Positions 24,244 through 33,967 of a DNA stretch of 51,356 bases are shown in pieces; within the stretch, counting starts at the first letter, position 1, and every line of letters starts with the position of its first letter. The position numbers and the translations under genes are program-made. Location: the NCBI GenBank assembly GCA_017420535.1, contig JAFOIV010000037.1, forward strand, positions 1 through 51,356. The letters are read 5' to 3'. This DNA is from Eubacterium sp. (lineage in GTDB: Bacteria > Bacillota > Clostridia > Lachnospirales > Lachnospiraceae). The notes beneath the pieces were generated by a model. It saw only the letters and a list, made by a program, of their open reading frames with translations. It had not been told where the DNA came from and did not search any database.

Positions 24244-26409
24244 ATGAATATACTATTTACAGGAAATATTGCGAGGGTATCGTCACAGTTCTTTGATACA
24301 GTGGCAGGTTTAGACAAAAAAGAAAATCTTTTGATTCTTTATAATGAAGAATTAGATAATCGAGAAAAACAAAATAATAAAATAAAAGAAAATTTAGACA
24401 GGATAAGAAGCCTGTCTTTTGTTCGTGTGTTTGATTCCGAAAAAGGCAAGAATTTAGAAACGTTATTTAAATCCTATTCATTTGGAATGATCGTTTATTT
24501 ATCTAAGGCCTTGGATGGGGCAAAACGTTTTTATGATGAACTTGAGGATCTGGAGGAAACGCTTCATTTAGCAAAAAAATACAATGTGCCTCTTTTCACT
24601 CAGGTGGTAACAAATGACATTTACCGTGAAGTAAAGGAAGCGGATATAAGGTTCAGAAACAGAAGAATGCTCCTTATGACAGGAGAAAGAATGGGTTATA
24701 TCAGTGCATCTACGGATAATATCAAAGTGGTAACCCTAAGAGTTCCAAGACTTTACTCAGATATAGATAATGCCTGGGAACTTAGCTCCTGGGTGGATGA
24801 AGCAATATTAAATAATAAGATAGTTTTTTCAGGTGGAAGACTTGAAGATACAGATTTTTTAAATGATCAGGACTTGGGAGAACTGATAGGGCGTATTGCG
24901 GATCTTCCTCCTAAAACTGATTATACGGAGATGGATCTTTCTGGAGGCAATATATGTAATCTTGAGATCATATATGAGAATTTTCAGAAGGTGCAGCCGG
25001 ATGTAGATGTATTTTATAAAAATGATGTCATCATACAGCCTGTTATCAAAACTTCGGAAGTGGCGAGAATAGAGTATGGATGGTATCCAAAACATAATCT
25101 ATGGAAAGAATTACCGGAAATATATGAAAACCGGGTTGAAGATATAAAGAAAAATAATATTAAAAAAGACAGATTAGAAAAGCTTCGTAAATTTGGCGAA
25201 GCCACCCGTGTGGGATTTGAGATCCTTTCCCTTGCTTTTATTGCGGAATGGCTCAATCGACGGGTTAGTGGAAATGCCATTCTGGGATTTATAGATTTCA
25301 GACTGGTAGCGGTTACTATTATCGGGTCCATGAATGGACTTATGCCGGGTCTTTTATCGGCGTCTCTTGCTAGCATTGGTTATCTCATAATGAGCCATAA
25401 GACCCTTTCTTGGCAGATCCTTTTACTTAATGTAATGAACTGGCTGCCTTTCGTATCATATTTTCTTCTTGGTGCAGTATCAGGATATGGAAAAGATAAG
25501 CATGAAGATGAAAAGAGAGAGGCAAGACAGGAAAGAAGAGTATTAGAAAAAAAATACGAATTCCTAAATAAGACATATGAAGATGTTTTAAAAAGTGCTG
25601 AACAGTATAACAGTCAGATCATTGGATATACAGACAGTTATGGAAAAATATTTAGTGCTATTCAGCAGCTGGATTCCATGAAACCTGAAGAAGTTTATTT
25701 TGAGGGAATTCAGGTACTTGAAAAATTATTAGATAATAATTCCATTGCTATCTATAACGTTTATGAAGGCAATAGTTTTGCAAGACTTGTAGTCTGTTCA
25801 AAACAGGAAAATGGCAGACTTAGTAAATCCTTTGATCTAAGAGCTTTTCCTGAGATGACAGATAAAATATTAAAGGGAGAATCATTTATAAACAGTAAAT
25901 GTCTTCCGGATTATCCAGCCTACAGCTGTCCTATCATGGAAGGAGAAAAACTCCGGGCTATGGTTCAGATAATTCATTCTAAAGACAGCCAGATGAATAA
26001 TGAATTTCATAATAAGTTATTTATAATTTCCAGGCTGATATCTGCTTCTGTTGCAAGAGCAGTATCAGAACAGGAAAGAGAGGACCGCTTTATTGAAGGA
26101 ACTCATGTGCTTAAGAAGGAAAACTTTAGTGAAACATTAGAAATCTACAAGCAGATGAGCTTAAAGAATTTTATGGATTATACTTTGATCCGGCTTATTC
26201 CTGTGAAACCAGATGTGGACATTTTTGATCCAATGAACATCAGGGCGGTGGAAAAAGGACTTCAGGGAGTAATAAGAAATAATGACATTTTAGGAATTGG
26301 TTCTGATGATGCTATCTGGCTGCTTTTATTACAGACTGGAAAAGCAGGGGCTGAAGTTGTAAAGCGTAGACTTGCGGAAAGAGAATTTGTATTTGAGGAT
26401 GTAAAATGA
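24244..26409 (+). CDS. pelD: PelD-like c-di-GMP receptor with N-terminal SDR-like domain
   Basis: Membrane regulator of a Pel-type polysaccharide synthase, 721 residues. N-terminal SDR/epimerase-like region (about 1-275, opening MNILFTGNIARVSSQ, with LRVPRLYSD and NAWELSSWVD), membrane segments (about 320-415), a coiled stretch, a GAF-like domain (about 470-610) and a degenerate GGDEF domain. In the latter the active-site GGDEF is replaced by SDDAI (687-691), while the c-di-GMP I-site RxxD is kept as Arg678-Asn-Asn-Asp681 at the canonical distance. P. aeruginosa PelD is likewise an inactive GGDEF protein that binds c-di-GMP. ATG 24244 follows GGGAGAGGG; an upstream TTG (24208) is less likely. 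First gene of the operon. Confidence 0.82.
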   Translation: MNILFTGNIARVSSQFFDTVAGLDKKENLLILYNEELDNREKQNNKIKENLDRIRSLSFVRVFDSEKGKNLETLFKSYSFGMIVYLSKALDGAKRFYDELEDLEETLHLAKKYNVPLFTQVVTNDIYREVKEADIRFRNRRMLLMTGERMGYISASTDNIKVVTLRVPRLYSDIDNAWELSSWVDEAILNNKIVFSGGRLEDTDFLNDQDLGELIGRIADLPPKTDYTEMDLSGGNICNLEIIYENFQKVQPDVDVFYKNDVIIQPVIKTSEVARIEYGWYPKHNLWKELPEIYENRVEDIKKNNIKKDRLEKLRKFGEATRVGFEILSLAFIAEWLNRRVSGNAILGFIDFRLVAVTIIGSMNGLMPGLLSASLASIGYLIMSHKTLSWQILLLNVMNWLPFVSYFLLGAVSGYGKDKHEDEKREARQERRVLEKKYEFLNKTYEDVLKSAEQYNSQIIGYTDSYGKIFSAIQQLDSMKPEEVYFEGIQVLEKLLDNNSIAIYNVYEGNSFARLVVCSKQENGRLSKSFDLRAFPEMTDKILKGESFINSKCLPDYPAYSCPIMEGEKLRAMVQIIHSKDSQMNNEFHNKLFIISRLISASVARAVSEQEREDRFIEGTHVLKKENFSETLEIYKQMSLKNFMDYTLIRLIPVKPDVDIFDPMNIRAVEKGLQGVIRNNDILGIGSDDAIWLLLLQTGKAGAEVVKRRLAEREFVFEDVK

Positions 26410-27419
26410 TCTTATTCATTTTGGGTCACATGGTTATATGCATAATTGTGGCTGTTCTGCTTAAACTTGATATTGTAAAAACCAGGGAACATCTGATGCC
26501 TTTTGTTATTCTTGTGCCTTATGTGGGAGCTTTGCTCTTGCTTGTTGAGCAGTGGCTTCAGAAAAGAAAGATTTATTCCACCAGGGAAACGGGTTATGAG
26601 AAGCTTGAGGTGGATGATATCAGGTTTAAAAAGATCGTTCTGCCTGTAAGTGAGGAGAATTCTGATGTTATCCCTTTGGAAGAGGCTATGGAAATGAATG
26701 GGTCAGAAACCAGAAGAAGCCTCATTATGGATATCTTAAGGGGAAAGCCGGAGGATTATGTATCTGTCCTTGAAAGTGCCAGCCTTTCAAGTGATACAGA
26801 ATTATCTCATTATGCTACTACATCTATGATCGCCATCCAGACTAATTATGAGTCAAAATTAGGGGAACTGGAAGTGAGGATGAAGGAGATAAGAGGATTA
26901 GATGATATAGCTCCTGCAAAAGAAGTGGATATTGACGAATTTGAAAAGTCCGTAAATGAAAAAGAAAATACAGTTGAATTAGTTACTAAAAATGTGGATA
27001 TGCCAAGTAAGGGCTATATCAAGCTGCTGGATGAATATATTACGATAATTGATAAATACATGGCCAGTGGACTTATTTCCGGGGCTATTTATGAAATCTA
27101 TCAGGAGAAATTTGATGATGCTCTTGTAGAGATGCTGGGATATATCAAAGATAATAAGAGATACTGGCTTATGTTTGTAACTAACAGGATAGAGGCAGGA
27201 AGGCTTAAGAGTATGGATAAGCTGCTGGAACTTATTAGAAGCAGCTGGCCTGATGACGAGAAATGCTATATGGCCTATATGGCTTATGCTCATAAGACTT
27301 CTAATGATGAACTTGCAAGAGAGATAATTGAAACAGTTGAGGAAAAGGATATCTATCTCTCTAAGGCCGGAAAGGCCTGGTATAATTTCTGGAAGGGTGA
27401 ATATGAAAATCCATTTTAA
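26406..27419 (+). CDS. pelE: PelE-like membrane protein
   Basis: Protein of 337 residues with two N-terminal membrane segments (about 1-50) and a soluble helical region containing IPLEEAMEMNG...TRRSLIMDILRG and SSDTELSHYATTSMIAIQ, the pattern seen next to PelD in Pel clusters. The second half resembles TPR-type helical repeats (DKYMASGLISGAIYEIYQEK, MLGYIKDNKRYW). In Pel systems PelE supports assembly of the PelD-PelF-PelG complex; its exact role is not known. It overlaps pelD by four bases (ATGA) and the next gene by 17. Identification rests mainly on architecture and position. Confidence 0.75.
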   Translation: MILFILGHMVICIIVAVLLKLDIVKTREHLMPFVILVPYVGALLLLVEQWLQKRKIYSTRETGYEKLEVDDIRFKKIVLPVSEENSDVIPLEEAMEMNGSETRRSLIMDILRGKPEDYVSVLESASLSSDTELSHYATTSMIAIQTNYESKLGELEVRMKEIRGLDDIAPAKEVDIDEFEKSVNEKENTVELVTKNVDMPSKGYIKLLDEYITIIDKYMASGLISGAIYEIYQEKFDDALVEMLGYIKDNKRYWLMFVTNRIEAGRLKSMDKLLELIRSSWPDDEKCYMAYMAYAHKTSNDELAREIIETVEEKDIYLSKAGKAWYNFWKGEYENPF

Positions 27420-29262
27420 GAAAGAGAATGACGAAAATAATACAGGCTGGAACAGGGTTGTTGTCCCTATTGTGGCAATATTTATATTTACATTCCTTGT
27501 GATCCTTCAGAGAAGAGGAGTTGTATTGGATGATAACAGAGACGATCTGCCAGGGGATTATTCATTTACGGCCCAGGTAAGCACCACTGCGGAATGCCTG
27601 CTTATAGTTGATAAAGAGGATGTTAATACAGCGGAGATAACTCCTGAAATGGAGATCGTGCTGCAGCAGATGAAGATTACCTATGATAAGAAGGATGTAG
27701 CTGAAGTGGACTGGGCAACAGACCTCTTTAATTATAGAAATGTAGTTATATCCTTTAGTGATTGGGACAAGATGGAAGATGGTGCCGAGATAATTTCTCG
27801 ATGGATCCTTACCGGTGGACATCTTATGTGTGATACTACCCCTTATGTAGGGACTGTATTTAAAGCACTTTTCCCAAGACTTGGTATAGAGAGCTGCTCC
27901 GGATATACAAAGATCAAGGGGATTTCTCTTCTTGATGAGAGGATGATCGGCTCATATGTTAAGAAAGGCTTTAAATTCTCCCTTGATGGAGAAGAAGGTG
28001 GACTGGATATCTCTTTAGGGATACAGCTTTCTAAGGAATGTGATGAGGTGGTAGCTTCGGAGGATGGAAGTGTACCTTTGATCTGGGGCCATAGGGATGG
28101 AAGCGGTAAGGTTGTGATAATGAATTATACAATGACAGATAAATTCCAGAGAGGATTTTACTGTCTTGCCTACAGTATGCTGGATGATGTCTGCATATAT
28201 CCGGTGATAAATGCATCTTCTTACTATATTGATGACTTTCCATCACCGGTACCAAGTGGCGATTCCAGTTATATTATGAGGGATTACGGAGTTGATATTG
28301 CAACATTTTATTCCAATTACTGGCTTCCTCAGATCATCAAATGGGAAAATGAGTATGGCATTGTCCACACAGGTTTTATCATTGAAGATTATAACGATAA
28401 TGTAAATGCACCATTTCAAAGAAATAATGCTACAGCCCGTTTCTCTATGTTTGGGAATATGCTCTTAAATAACGGAGGCGAATTAGGGCTTCATGGATAT
28501 AATCATCAGCCTTTATGTATAAAGGGAATCGATGATGATATGCAGTTTGGCACATATAAATTATGGCCGGATTCCAAGTCTATAGTTGATGCCATTACGG
28601 AATTAAAGGAATTCTCGGAACAGTTATTTCCAAATGAGAAATTCAGGGTTTATGTTCCTCCTTCAAATATAATGTCTGAGAGCGGTAAGAAAGCTCTTCT
28701 TAATGCGGATAAAGATATTTCTATAATTTCAAGTATCTATCTTCCGGATGCAGACGTAAACAGCTGTACCCAGGAGTTTGGGATTGATATTGAAAATAAT
28801 GTAATAGAGACTCCTAGAATAGTTTCAGGATGTGACATGGATGAATACATGTATTATACAGCTTTTTCAGAGCTGAATTTCCATTATGTTCAGTCACATT
28901 TCCTGCATCCGGATGATGTTCTGGATCCGGATCGTGGTGCTGAGGTAGGCTGGGCCAAGAACGTAGAGTGGTTTAATGAATATCTGGAATTTCTTAAGGT
29001 ATCTGTTCCGGATATAAGACAGTGTACCGGTTCAGAGATGGGAGATGCCACTCTTAAATATACAAAACTTTCAGTTGAAAGAATTTATAAAGATAATTGT
29101 TTAGAGGTAAATCTGGGTGGATTTGCCGGCGAGGCATCATTTTTGCTGAGACTTACTGATAAGGAAATAGTAAATGTTACAGGAGGAACTGCCCATAAGC
29201 AGGCAGAAGGATGTTATCTGATCAATGCAACCAGTGATCATTTGAAGATCGAATATAAGTAG
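27403..29262 (+). CDS. DUF2194 protein, PelA-like membrane-anchored polysaccharide deacetylase candidate
   Basis: Protein of 619 residues with one N-terminal membrane anchor (VVVPIVAIFIFTFLVIL) and a large extracytoplasmic part. An N-terminal region carries ECLLIVDKED and VVISFSDWD. A CE4-like deacetylase region follows, with Asp277-Asp278 in YYIDDFPSP, zinc-site-like His364 and His368 in HGYNHQP, and VPPSN. A C-terminal beta-rich module ends the protein. PelA deacetylates Pel in Gram-negatives; this protein probably plays that part but shows no glycoside hydrolase domain. ATG 27403 is chosen for GGAAGGGTG upstream; the frame extends to 27328 inside pelE. Confidence 0.78.
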   Translation: MKIHFKKENDENNTGWNRVVVPIVAIFIFTFLVILQRRGVVLDDNRDDLPGDYSFTAQVSTTAECLLIVDKEDVNTAEITPEMEIVLQQMKITYDKKDVAEVDWATDLFNYRNVVISFSDWDKMEDGAEIISRWILTGGHLMCDTTPYVGTVFKALFPRLGIESCSGYTKIKGISLLDERMIGSYVKKGFKFSLDGEEGGLDISLGIQLSKECDEVVASEDGSVPLIWGHRDGSGKVVIMNYTMTDKFQRGFYCLAYSMLDDVCIYPVINASSYYIDDFPSPVPSGDSSYIMRDYGVDIATFYSNYWLPQIIKWENEYGIVHTGFIIEDYNDNVNAPFQRNNATARFSMFGNMLLNNGGELGLHGYNHQPLCIKGIDDDMQFGTYKLWPDSKSIVDAITELKEFSEQLFPNEKFRVYVPPSNIMSESGKKALLNADKDISIISSIYLPDADVNSCTQEFGIDIENNVIETPRIVSGCDMDEYMYYTAFSELNFHYVQSHFLHPDDVLDPDRGAEVGWAKNVEWFNEYLEFLKVSVPDIRQCTGSEMGDATLKYTKLSVERIYKDNCLEVNLGGFAGEASFLLRLTDKEIVNVTGGTAHKQAEGCYLINATSDHLKIEYK

Positions 29263-29275
29263 GAGATGAATTAGC

Positions 29276-30679
29276 ATGAGAGTCTGTATGATACTTGAAG
29301 GCTGTTACCCATACGTGTTTGGGGGCGTTTCGAGCTGGACACATCATTATATTGAGGCTATGCCAGATACAGAATTTTCTCTCTGGACCATCGGTGCAAA
29401 CGAGGGACAGAAGGGGAAGTTTAAATTCACCCTGCCTGAAAATGTTGTGGAGACAAGGGAGCTCTTCCTTGATACAGCATTAAATATAAAACTTGATAAA
29501 AAACAAAGGAAACATCCGGCTCTTTCTGATAGTGAATTAGAAGAACTTAGTAATCTTTTTACAGGAGAAAAGGTAAAATGGGAAGTGCTTTTTAATCTCT
29601 TTAATGTTAAGAAAGCAAATCCTATGTCGATCCTTATGAGTGATGAGTTCTTCAGTGTTATAATAAAAGAATGTAAGGAGAAATACCCGTATATATCATT
29701 TTCCAGTTTCTTCTTCAATGTAAGATCTATGCTTTTGCCGGAACTTTATCTTCTTACCAGTGATATTCCTGAGGCGGATATATATCATTCTGCATCCACA
29801 GGATATGCAGGAATCTTAGGGGCTTTGGCCAGCTGGAAAACAGGAAAGCCATTTATTGTAACAGAGCACGGTATTTATACAAGAGAAAGAGAAGAGGAGC
29901 TTCTTTCTGCTAAATGGGTGCCTTCATATTTAAGACAGCAGTGGATAGATCTTTTCTATCAGTTTTCTTCCTGTGCCTATGATCATGCGGCTAAGGTAAC
30001 GTGTCTCTTTAAGAATGCAATGAAGATCCAGCAGGATATCGGCTGCCCTAAGGATAAACAGCTGGTAACTCCAAATGGTATTAATTTTGAGAGATTTAAA
30101 GATATTCCTGTTAAAGAGGACAATGGTTTTGTAGATATTGGAGCAGTTGTTAGAATTGCAAAGATTAAAGATATTAAGACTATGATCTATGCTTTTGCGG
30201 AAGTAAAGAACAGAGTCAGCAATGCAAGGCTCTTTATATTAGGAGATGTGGATGATCCTGAATATAATGAGGAATGCAAGGGACTTATCAAACAGTTGGG
30301 AGTTAAAGATATAATCTTTACGGGAGTTGTAAATGTCCTTGAATATATGCCGAAGTTTGATTTTACAATATTAACAAGTATATCCGAGGGACAGCCTCTT
30401 TCTGTGCTTGAATCATTTGCAGCGGGACGTCCTGCAGTAACTACTGATGTAGGATGCTGCAGAGAACTTATCGATGGGGAAGACGGCTTTGGACCTGCAG
30501 GAATTGTAGTTCCGCCAATGCATAAAGACCAGCTGGCGGATGCCATGGTTTATATGTGCGTTGACAAGGAAATGAGACTTAAGATGGGTGTGGCTGGAAG
30601 AAAGAGAGCAGGCGCCGTTTACACACAGAAGATGAGCATAGATAAATTCCGTGAGCTGTATAAGGAGGTGAATTCCTGA
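29276..30679 (+). CDS. pelF: PelF-like GT4 glycosyltransferase
   Basis: Cytoplasmic glycosyltransferase of 467 residues that in known Pel systems polymerises the chain, probably from UDP-activated amino sugars. The N-terminus MRVCMILEGCYPYVFGGVSSWTHH split at EGCYPYVFGGVSSW is diagnostic of PelF. GT4 features follow: ADIYHSASTGYAGILGALA, FIVTEHGIYTRER, VTPNGINFERF, DIGAVVRIAKIKDIKTMI and the nucleotide-sugar motif SEGQPLSVLESFAAGRP. The stop overlaps the pelG start (TGATGG). This is the most confidently recognised member of the cluster. Confidence 0.94.
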   Translation: MRVCMILEGCYPYVFGGVSSWTHHYIEAMPDTEFSLWTIGANEGQKGKFKFTLPENVVETRELFLDTALNIKLDKKQRKHPALSDSELEELSNLFTGEKVKWEVLFNLFNVKKANPMSILMSDEFFSVIIKECKEKYPYISFSSFFFNVRSMLLPELYLLTSDIPEADIYHSASTGYAGILGALASWKTGKPFIVTEHGIYTREREEELLSAKWVPSYLRQQWIDLFYQFSSCAYDHAAKVTCLFKNAMKIQQDIGCPKDKQLVTPNGINFERFKDIPVKEDNGFVDIGAVVRIAKIKDIKTMIYAFAEVKNRVSNARLFILGDVDDPEYNEECKGLIKQLGVKDIIFTGVVNVLEYMPKFDFTILTSISEGQPLSVLESFAAGRPAVTTDVGCCRELIDGEDGFGPAGIVVPPMHKDQLADAMVYMCVDKEMRLKMGVAGRKRAGAVYTQKMSIDKFRELYKEVNS

Positions 30680-32169
30680 TGGCTGGAATAGGTTTTGAAC
30701 TTAAGAAAGCATTTAATAAAAAAGGGATAATCGCACTTCTTAAAGCATATGGATATTCGGGACTGGTATGTACCGGGCCTATGATACTGGGAATAGTACT
30801 TCTTCTTGGCATAAGGATGCTGGGAATTGCGGCCCATGCAACAAAAGCAGAATTGGGTCTTCTTAATGCTATGGTAACATATACTCTGCTATTTTCCCTT
30901 GTTATGGTAAATATACTTGCTATGGTAACTACCAGATATATAGCAGATTGCATTTATATGAAGAAGGAAGAGGATATTATGCCTTCATTTTATGGCAGTA
31001 TATCCTGCATACTTTTACTGGGGTGCCCTATATGGGGGATATTCCTTCATTTTTCAGGAGTCAGCCTAAGTGAAAGATATTGCTGTTATATATTTTTTGG
31101 AGAACTGGTGATCGTATGGACTGAGATAAATTATCTTACAGCCATTAAGAATTACCGAGAGATAATGAAGGCTTTTCTTGTGGCAGTTACGGCTTCTCTT
31201 GTTGTGGGATATATCTTTGGAGTTAAGCTTCATATCCTGCCTACTACCATGGCTCTTCTGGCTTCCATGTGTATAGGATATGGCATTATGGGACTTTGGT
31301 ATTATGTCCTTCTTACCAGATATTTTCCAAGAGGAAGATGCAGTGCCATGAAATTCTTAAAATGGCTTTCGGCATATCCGGAACTGGGATGCCTTGGAAT
31401 CTGCATGTCTATTGGACTTTATGGACATATAGTACTGATGTGGTCTTCTCCTATCAATAACTGTGTGAAAGGGCTGTTTTTTGAAGCGCCTCAGTATGAT
31501 GTGCCGGCACTTCTCAGCTTCCTTTCGATACTTATTACAACTATAAATTTTGTTACCAGTGTTGAGGTTGAATTCTATCCGAAATACAGGAATTTCTTCG
31601 GATTACTTAATTCTGAAATGACATATTCAGATATTGAACAGGCTCGTATTGAGATGGAACAGACCCTTACCCGTGAGCTGTCTTATACATTTTTAAAGCA
31701 GTTCTTTTCAACGCTGATCTTTATCATCCTGGGAACATTTTTGATCCCAAAGATCCCTTTGGGCTTTAATGAAGATATGCTGGGGATCTACAATGTGCTT
31801 TGCTGCGCATATGCCTTCTATGCCATAGGAAATGCAACAATGCTTATTCAGCTTTATTTTGCAGATAATACAGGAGCTCTTATATCGGGAGCGGTATTTA
31901 TGATATTTTCCTTTGGTGGTACATTTGCAACTATATTCTTAGATATAAAGTGGTACGGCTTTGGATTCTTGCTGGGATCATTTCTCTTTGCAGTTGTTTC
32001 ACTGCTGCAGTTAAAGAAATATCTGTCAAAGATCTTAGAAAATGTATTAAGCCGCCAGCCTATTAAAAATGAGGAAGTTGATGGTATTATGAGCCGTTTT
32101 GCTGATAAATGCGAAAAGGTTTATAGAGATTTATATAGAAAAGACATTCTTAGAGAAGAGGAAGAATGA
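30679..32169 (+). CDS. pelG: PelG-like Wzx/MOP-type membrane transporter
   Basis: Polytopic membrane protein of 496 residues with about twelve hydrophobic segments. It starts MAGIGFELKKAFNKKGI, the characteristic PelG opening, and has PMILGIVLLLGIRMLG, TRYIADCIYMKKEEDIMPSFYG and FVTSVEVEFYPKYRNF, all typical. PelG is thought to move the growing polymer across the membrane. It shares one base with pelF. The next gene begins one base after its stop. Confidence 0.93.
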   Translation: MAGIGFELKKAFNKKGIIALLKAYGYSGLVCTGPMILGIVLLLGIRMLGIAAHATKAELGLLNAMVTYTLLFSLVMVNILAMVTTRYIADCIYMKKEEDIMPSFYGSISCILLLGCPIWGIFLHFSGVSLSERYCCYIFFGELVIVWTEINYLTAIKNYREIMKAFLVAVTASLVVGYIFGVKLHILPTTMALLASMCIGYGIMGLWYYVLLTRYFPRGRCSAMKFLKWLSAYPELGCLGICMSIGLYGHIVLMWSSPINNCVKGLFFEAPQYDVPALLSFLSILITTINFVTSVEVEFYPKYRNFFGLLNSEMTYSDIEQARIEMEQTLTRELSYTFLKQFFSTLIFIILGTFLIPKIPLGFNEDMLGIYNVLCCAYAFYAIGNATMLIQLYFADNTGALISGAVFMIFSFGGTFATIFLDIKWYGFGFLLGSFLFAVVSLLQLKKYLSKILENVLSRQPIKNEEVDGIMSRFADKCEKVYRDLYRKDILREEEE

Positions 32170-32170
32170 T

Positions 32171-33967
32171 ATGAGAAGAAATAGTAAAGTTAAAAGGTTT
32201 ACAGCCAGGCTATTATCTTTATCCATGATCTTTTTAACCTGGGGCTGTGCTGGGATTAAAGTTCCTGACAGGTACAAAGAGCAAAAAGAAGAGGATAAGA
32301 CTGACAGGGCTGTGGAGAAAGCTACTGCAACTGAGCCGGTATTAAAGGACAATATGGAACTTTATGGTGATGATGATGACGATGTGGTGGTTATGTATCT
32401 TACTGTGTCAAAGGGAAATTCTTCAGATAGTACAGACCATACATGGAAAGAGGTTAATACTTACTCAACGGATTACTATGCAGAACAGGGAATCGATAGA
32501 TATAAAGTAAATGGAGTCCTTCAGGTGGGAGATGAAACAGGACCAATGCCAGGAGAACTGGGATATGGAAGGACTACACCAAATTGTACTGTGTCAGTCA
32601 GAGGACAGACTTCATCTAAGGATCCGCAGAAGGGTTATAAGATAAAGATCAAAGATAATCAGGGTACCTGGGATGGTCAGTCTGTGCTTAATCTTAATAA
32701 GCATGAGATGGAAGGCTTAAGATTTAGAAATAAACTTATGTATAAGCTGCAGGAGGGACTTCCTGATATGATTTCTCTTAGGACCAGGTTTGTACATCTT
32801 TACGTTAAAGACCTTACTAGTGAGAATCCTGATACGGCCTTTGTGGATTATGGACTTTATACCCATGTAGAGCAGGCTAATAAGAAAATGCTCAAAGCTC
32901 ATGGACTTGATTCTCAGGGTTATCTATATAAAGAAAACCAGATGTTTGAGTTCTATGATTATGAAGATATAAGGCTTGCCACAGATCCTTTATATGATGA
33001 AGGAAAATTTGGTTATTACCTTGAAAGTAAAGGAAGTAATGACCATTCAAAACTTAAAGAGATGCTTAAGGATGTTAACAGCAATTCTATGGATGGAGAC
33101 ACCCTTTTAGATAAGTGGTTTGACAGGAATAATCTATCCATGTGGATGGCTTTTAATATAATCACAGGAAATATAGATACTCAAAGTAGAAATACCCTGC
33201 TTTATAGTCCATCCAATATAAATAAGTGGTACTTTATAGATTGGGACTGCGATGCAGGCCTTAGAAGATATGAATGGGCATTGAATAAGCATGATATGTC
33301 CTTATATTCTAAGGAGGCATTTGGATGGGAGTATGGAATAAGCAATTACTGGTCAAATGTATTATTCCAGAAGATACTTAAATCCGAAGAGTTTAGAAAA
33401 CTGCTGGATAGTAAGGTGGAATACCTTTATAAGAATTTTCATGGAGGAAAGGTACAGAGACTGGCAGAATACTATGCAGGTATTGTAAAACCTTACTGCT
33501 TTGGAAATGCAGATAAATTATATGAGCCTCTTACGGAAGCTGAATATGATGATATAATCTCAAAGATTGACGATGAGCTGGAATATAATTATTCACTTTA
33601 TAAGGAGTCTCTTAATAACCCAATGCCTTTCTATATTGGAAAGCCGGAAGTAGTAGACGGAAAAACGGTATTTGAGTGGGACGCATCCTATCATTTTGGT
33701 GGAAGCGAGATATCCTATGAGGTTGAAGTGGCTGATAATTTTGATTTTAAGAATCCTATAATCAGCCAGCAGAAATTGTTCCTTGGTCAGGTAATATATG
33801 ATAAGAAACTTGAACCAGGTCAGTATTTTATAAAAGTTAAGGCTGTGGATGCAGAGGGTAATAAATGCACTGCCTTTGATGTTTATTACGGTGAAGAAGA
33901 AAAGATTTTTGGATGCGTCTGCTTTTATGTAGGAGAAGATGGCACCATCAGGCTGGAGGGTGAATAA
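32171..33967 (+). CDS. CotH-family kinase lipoprotein
   Basis: Secreted lipoprotein of 598 residues: signal with lipobox LTWGC, short charged linker, then a CotH kinase-like domain (about 60-480). Recognisable are VRGQTSSKDPQKGYKIKI, LNKHEMEGLRFRNKLMYKL, VEQANKKMLKAHGL, a GNIDTQSRNTLLY segment and WYFIDWDCDAGLRRYE, the region supplying the ATP-site Asp in this family. An FN3-like C-terminal domain (FEWDASYHFGGSEISYEVEV) follows. CotH proteins phosphorylate surface or spore-coat proteins; the target here is unknown. The frame opens at 32099, but ATG 32171, one base after pelG, gives the signal peptide. It overlaps the VTC gene by one base. Confidence 0.86.
   Translation: MRRNSKVKRFTARLLSLSMIFLTWGCAGIKVPDRYKEQKEEDKTDRAVEKATATEPVLKDNMELYGDDDDDVVVMYLTVSKGNSSDSTDHTWKEVNTYSTDYYAEQGIDRYKVNGVLQVGDETGPMPGELGYGRTTPNCTVSVRGQTSSKDPQKGYKIKIKDNQGTWDGQSVLNLNKHEMEGLRFRNKLMYKLQEGLPDMISLRTRFVHLYVKDLTSENPDTAFVDYGLYTHVEQANKKMLKAHGLDSQGYLYKENQMFEFYDYEDIRLATDPLYDEGKFGYYLESKGSNDHSKLKEMLKDVNSNSMDGDTLLDKWFDRNNLSMWMAFNIITGNIDTQSRNTLLYSPSNINKWYFIDWDCDAGLRRYEWALNKHDMSLYSKEAFGWEYGISNYWSNVLFQKILKSEEFRKLLDSKVEYLYKNFHGGKVQRLAEYYAGIVKPYCFGNADKLYEPLTEAEYDDIISKIDDELEYNYSLYKESLNNPMPFYIGKPEVVDGKTVFEWDASYHFGGSEISYEVEVADNFDFKNPIISQQKLFLGQVIYDKKLEPGQYFIKVKAVDAEGNKCTAFDVYYGEEEKIFGCVCFYVGEDGTIRLEGE

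Noticed and set aside
32171-33967. CotH as evidence for spore coat genes
   Set aside because: The protein is a lipoprotein within a polysaccharide operon and no other spore genes are near.
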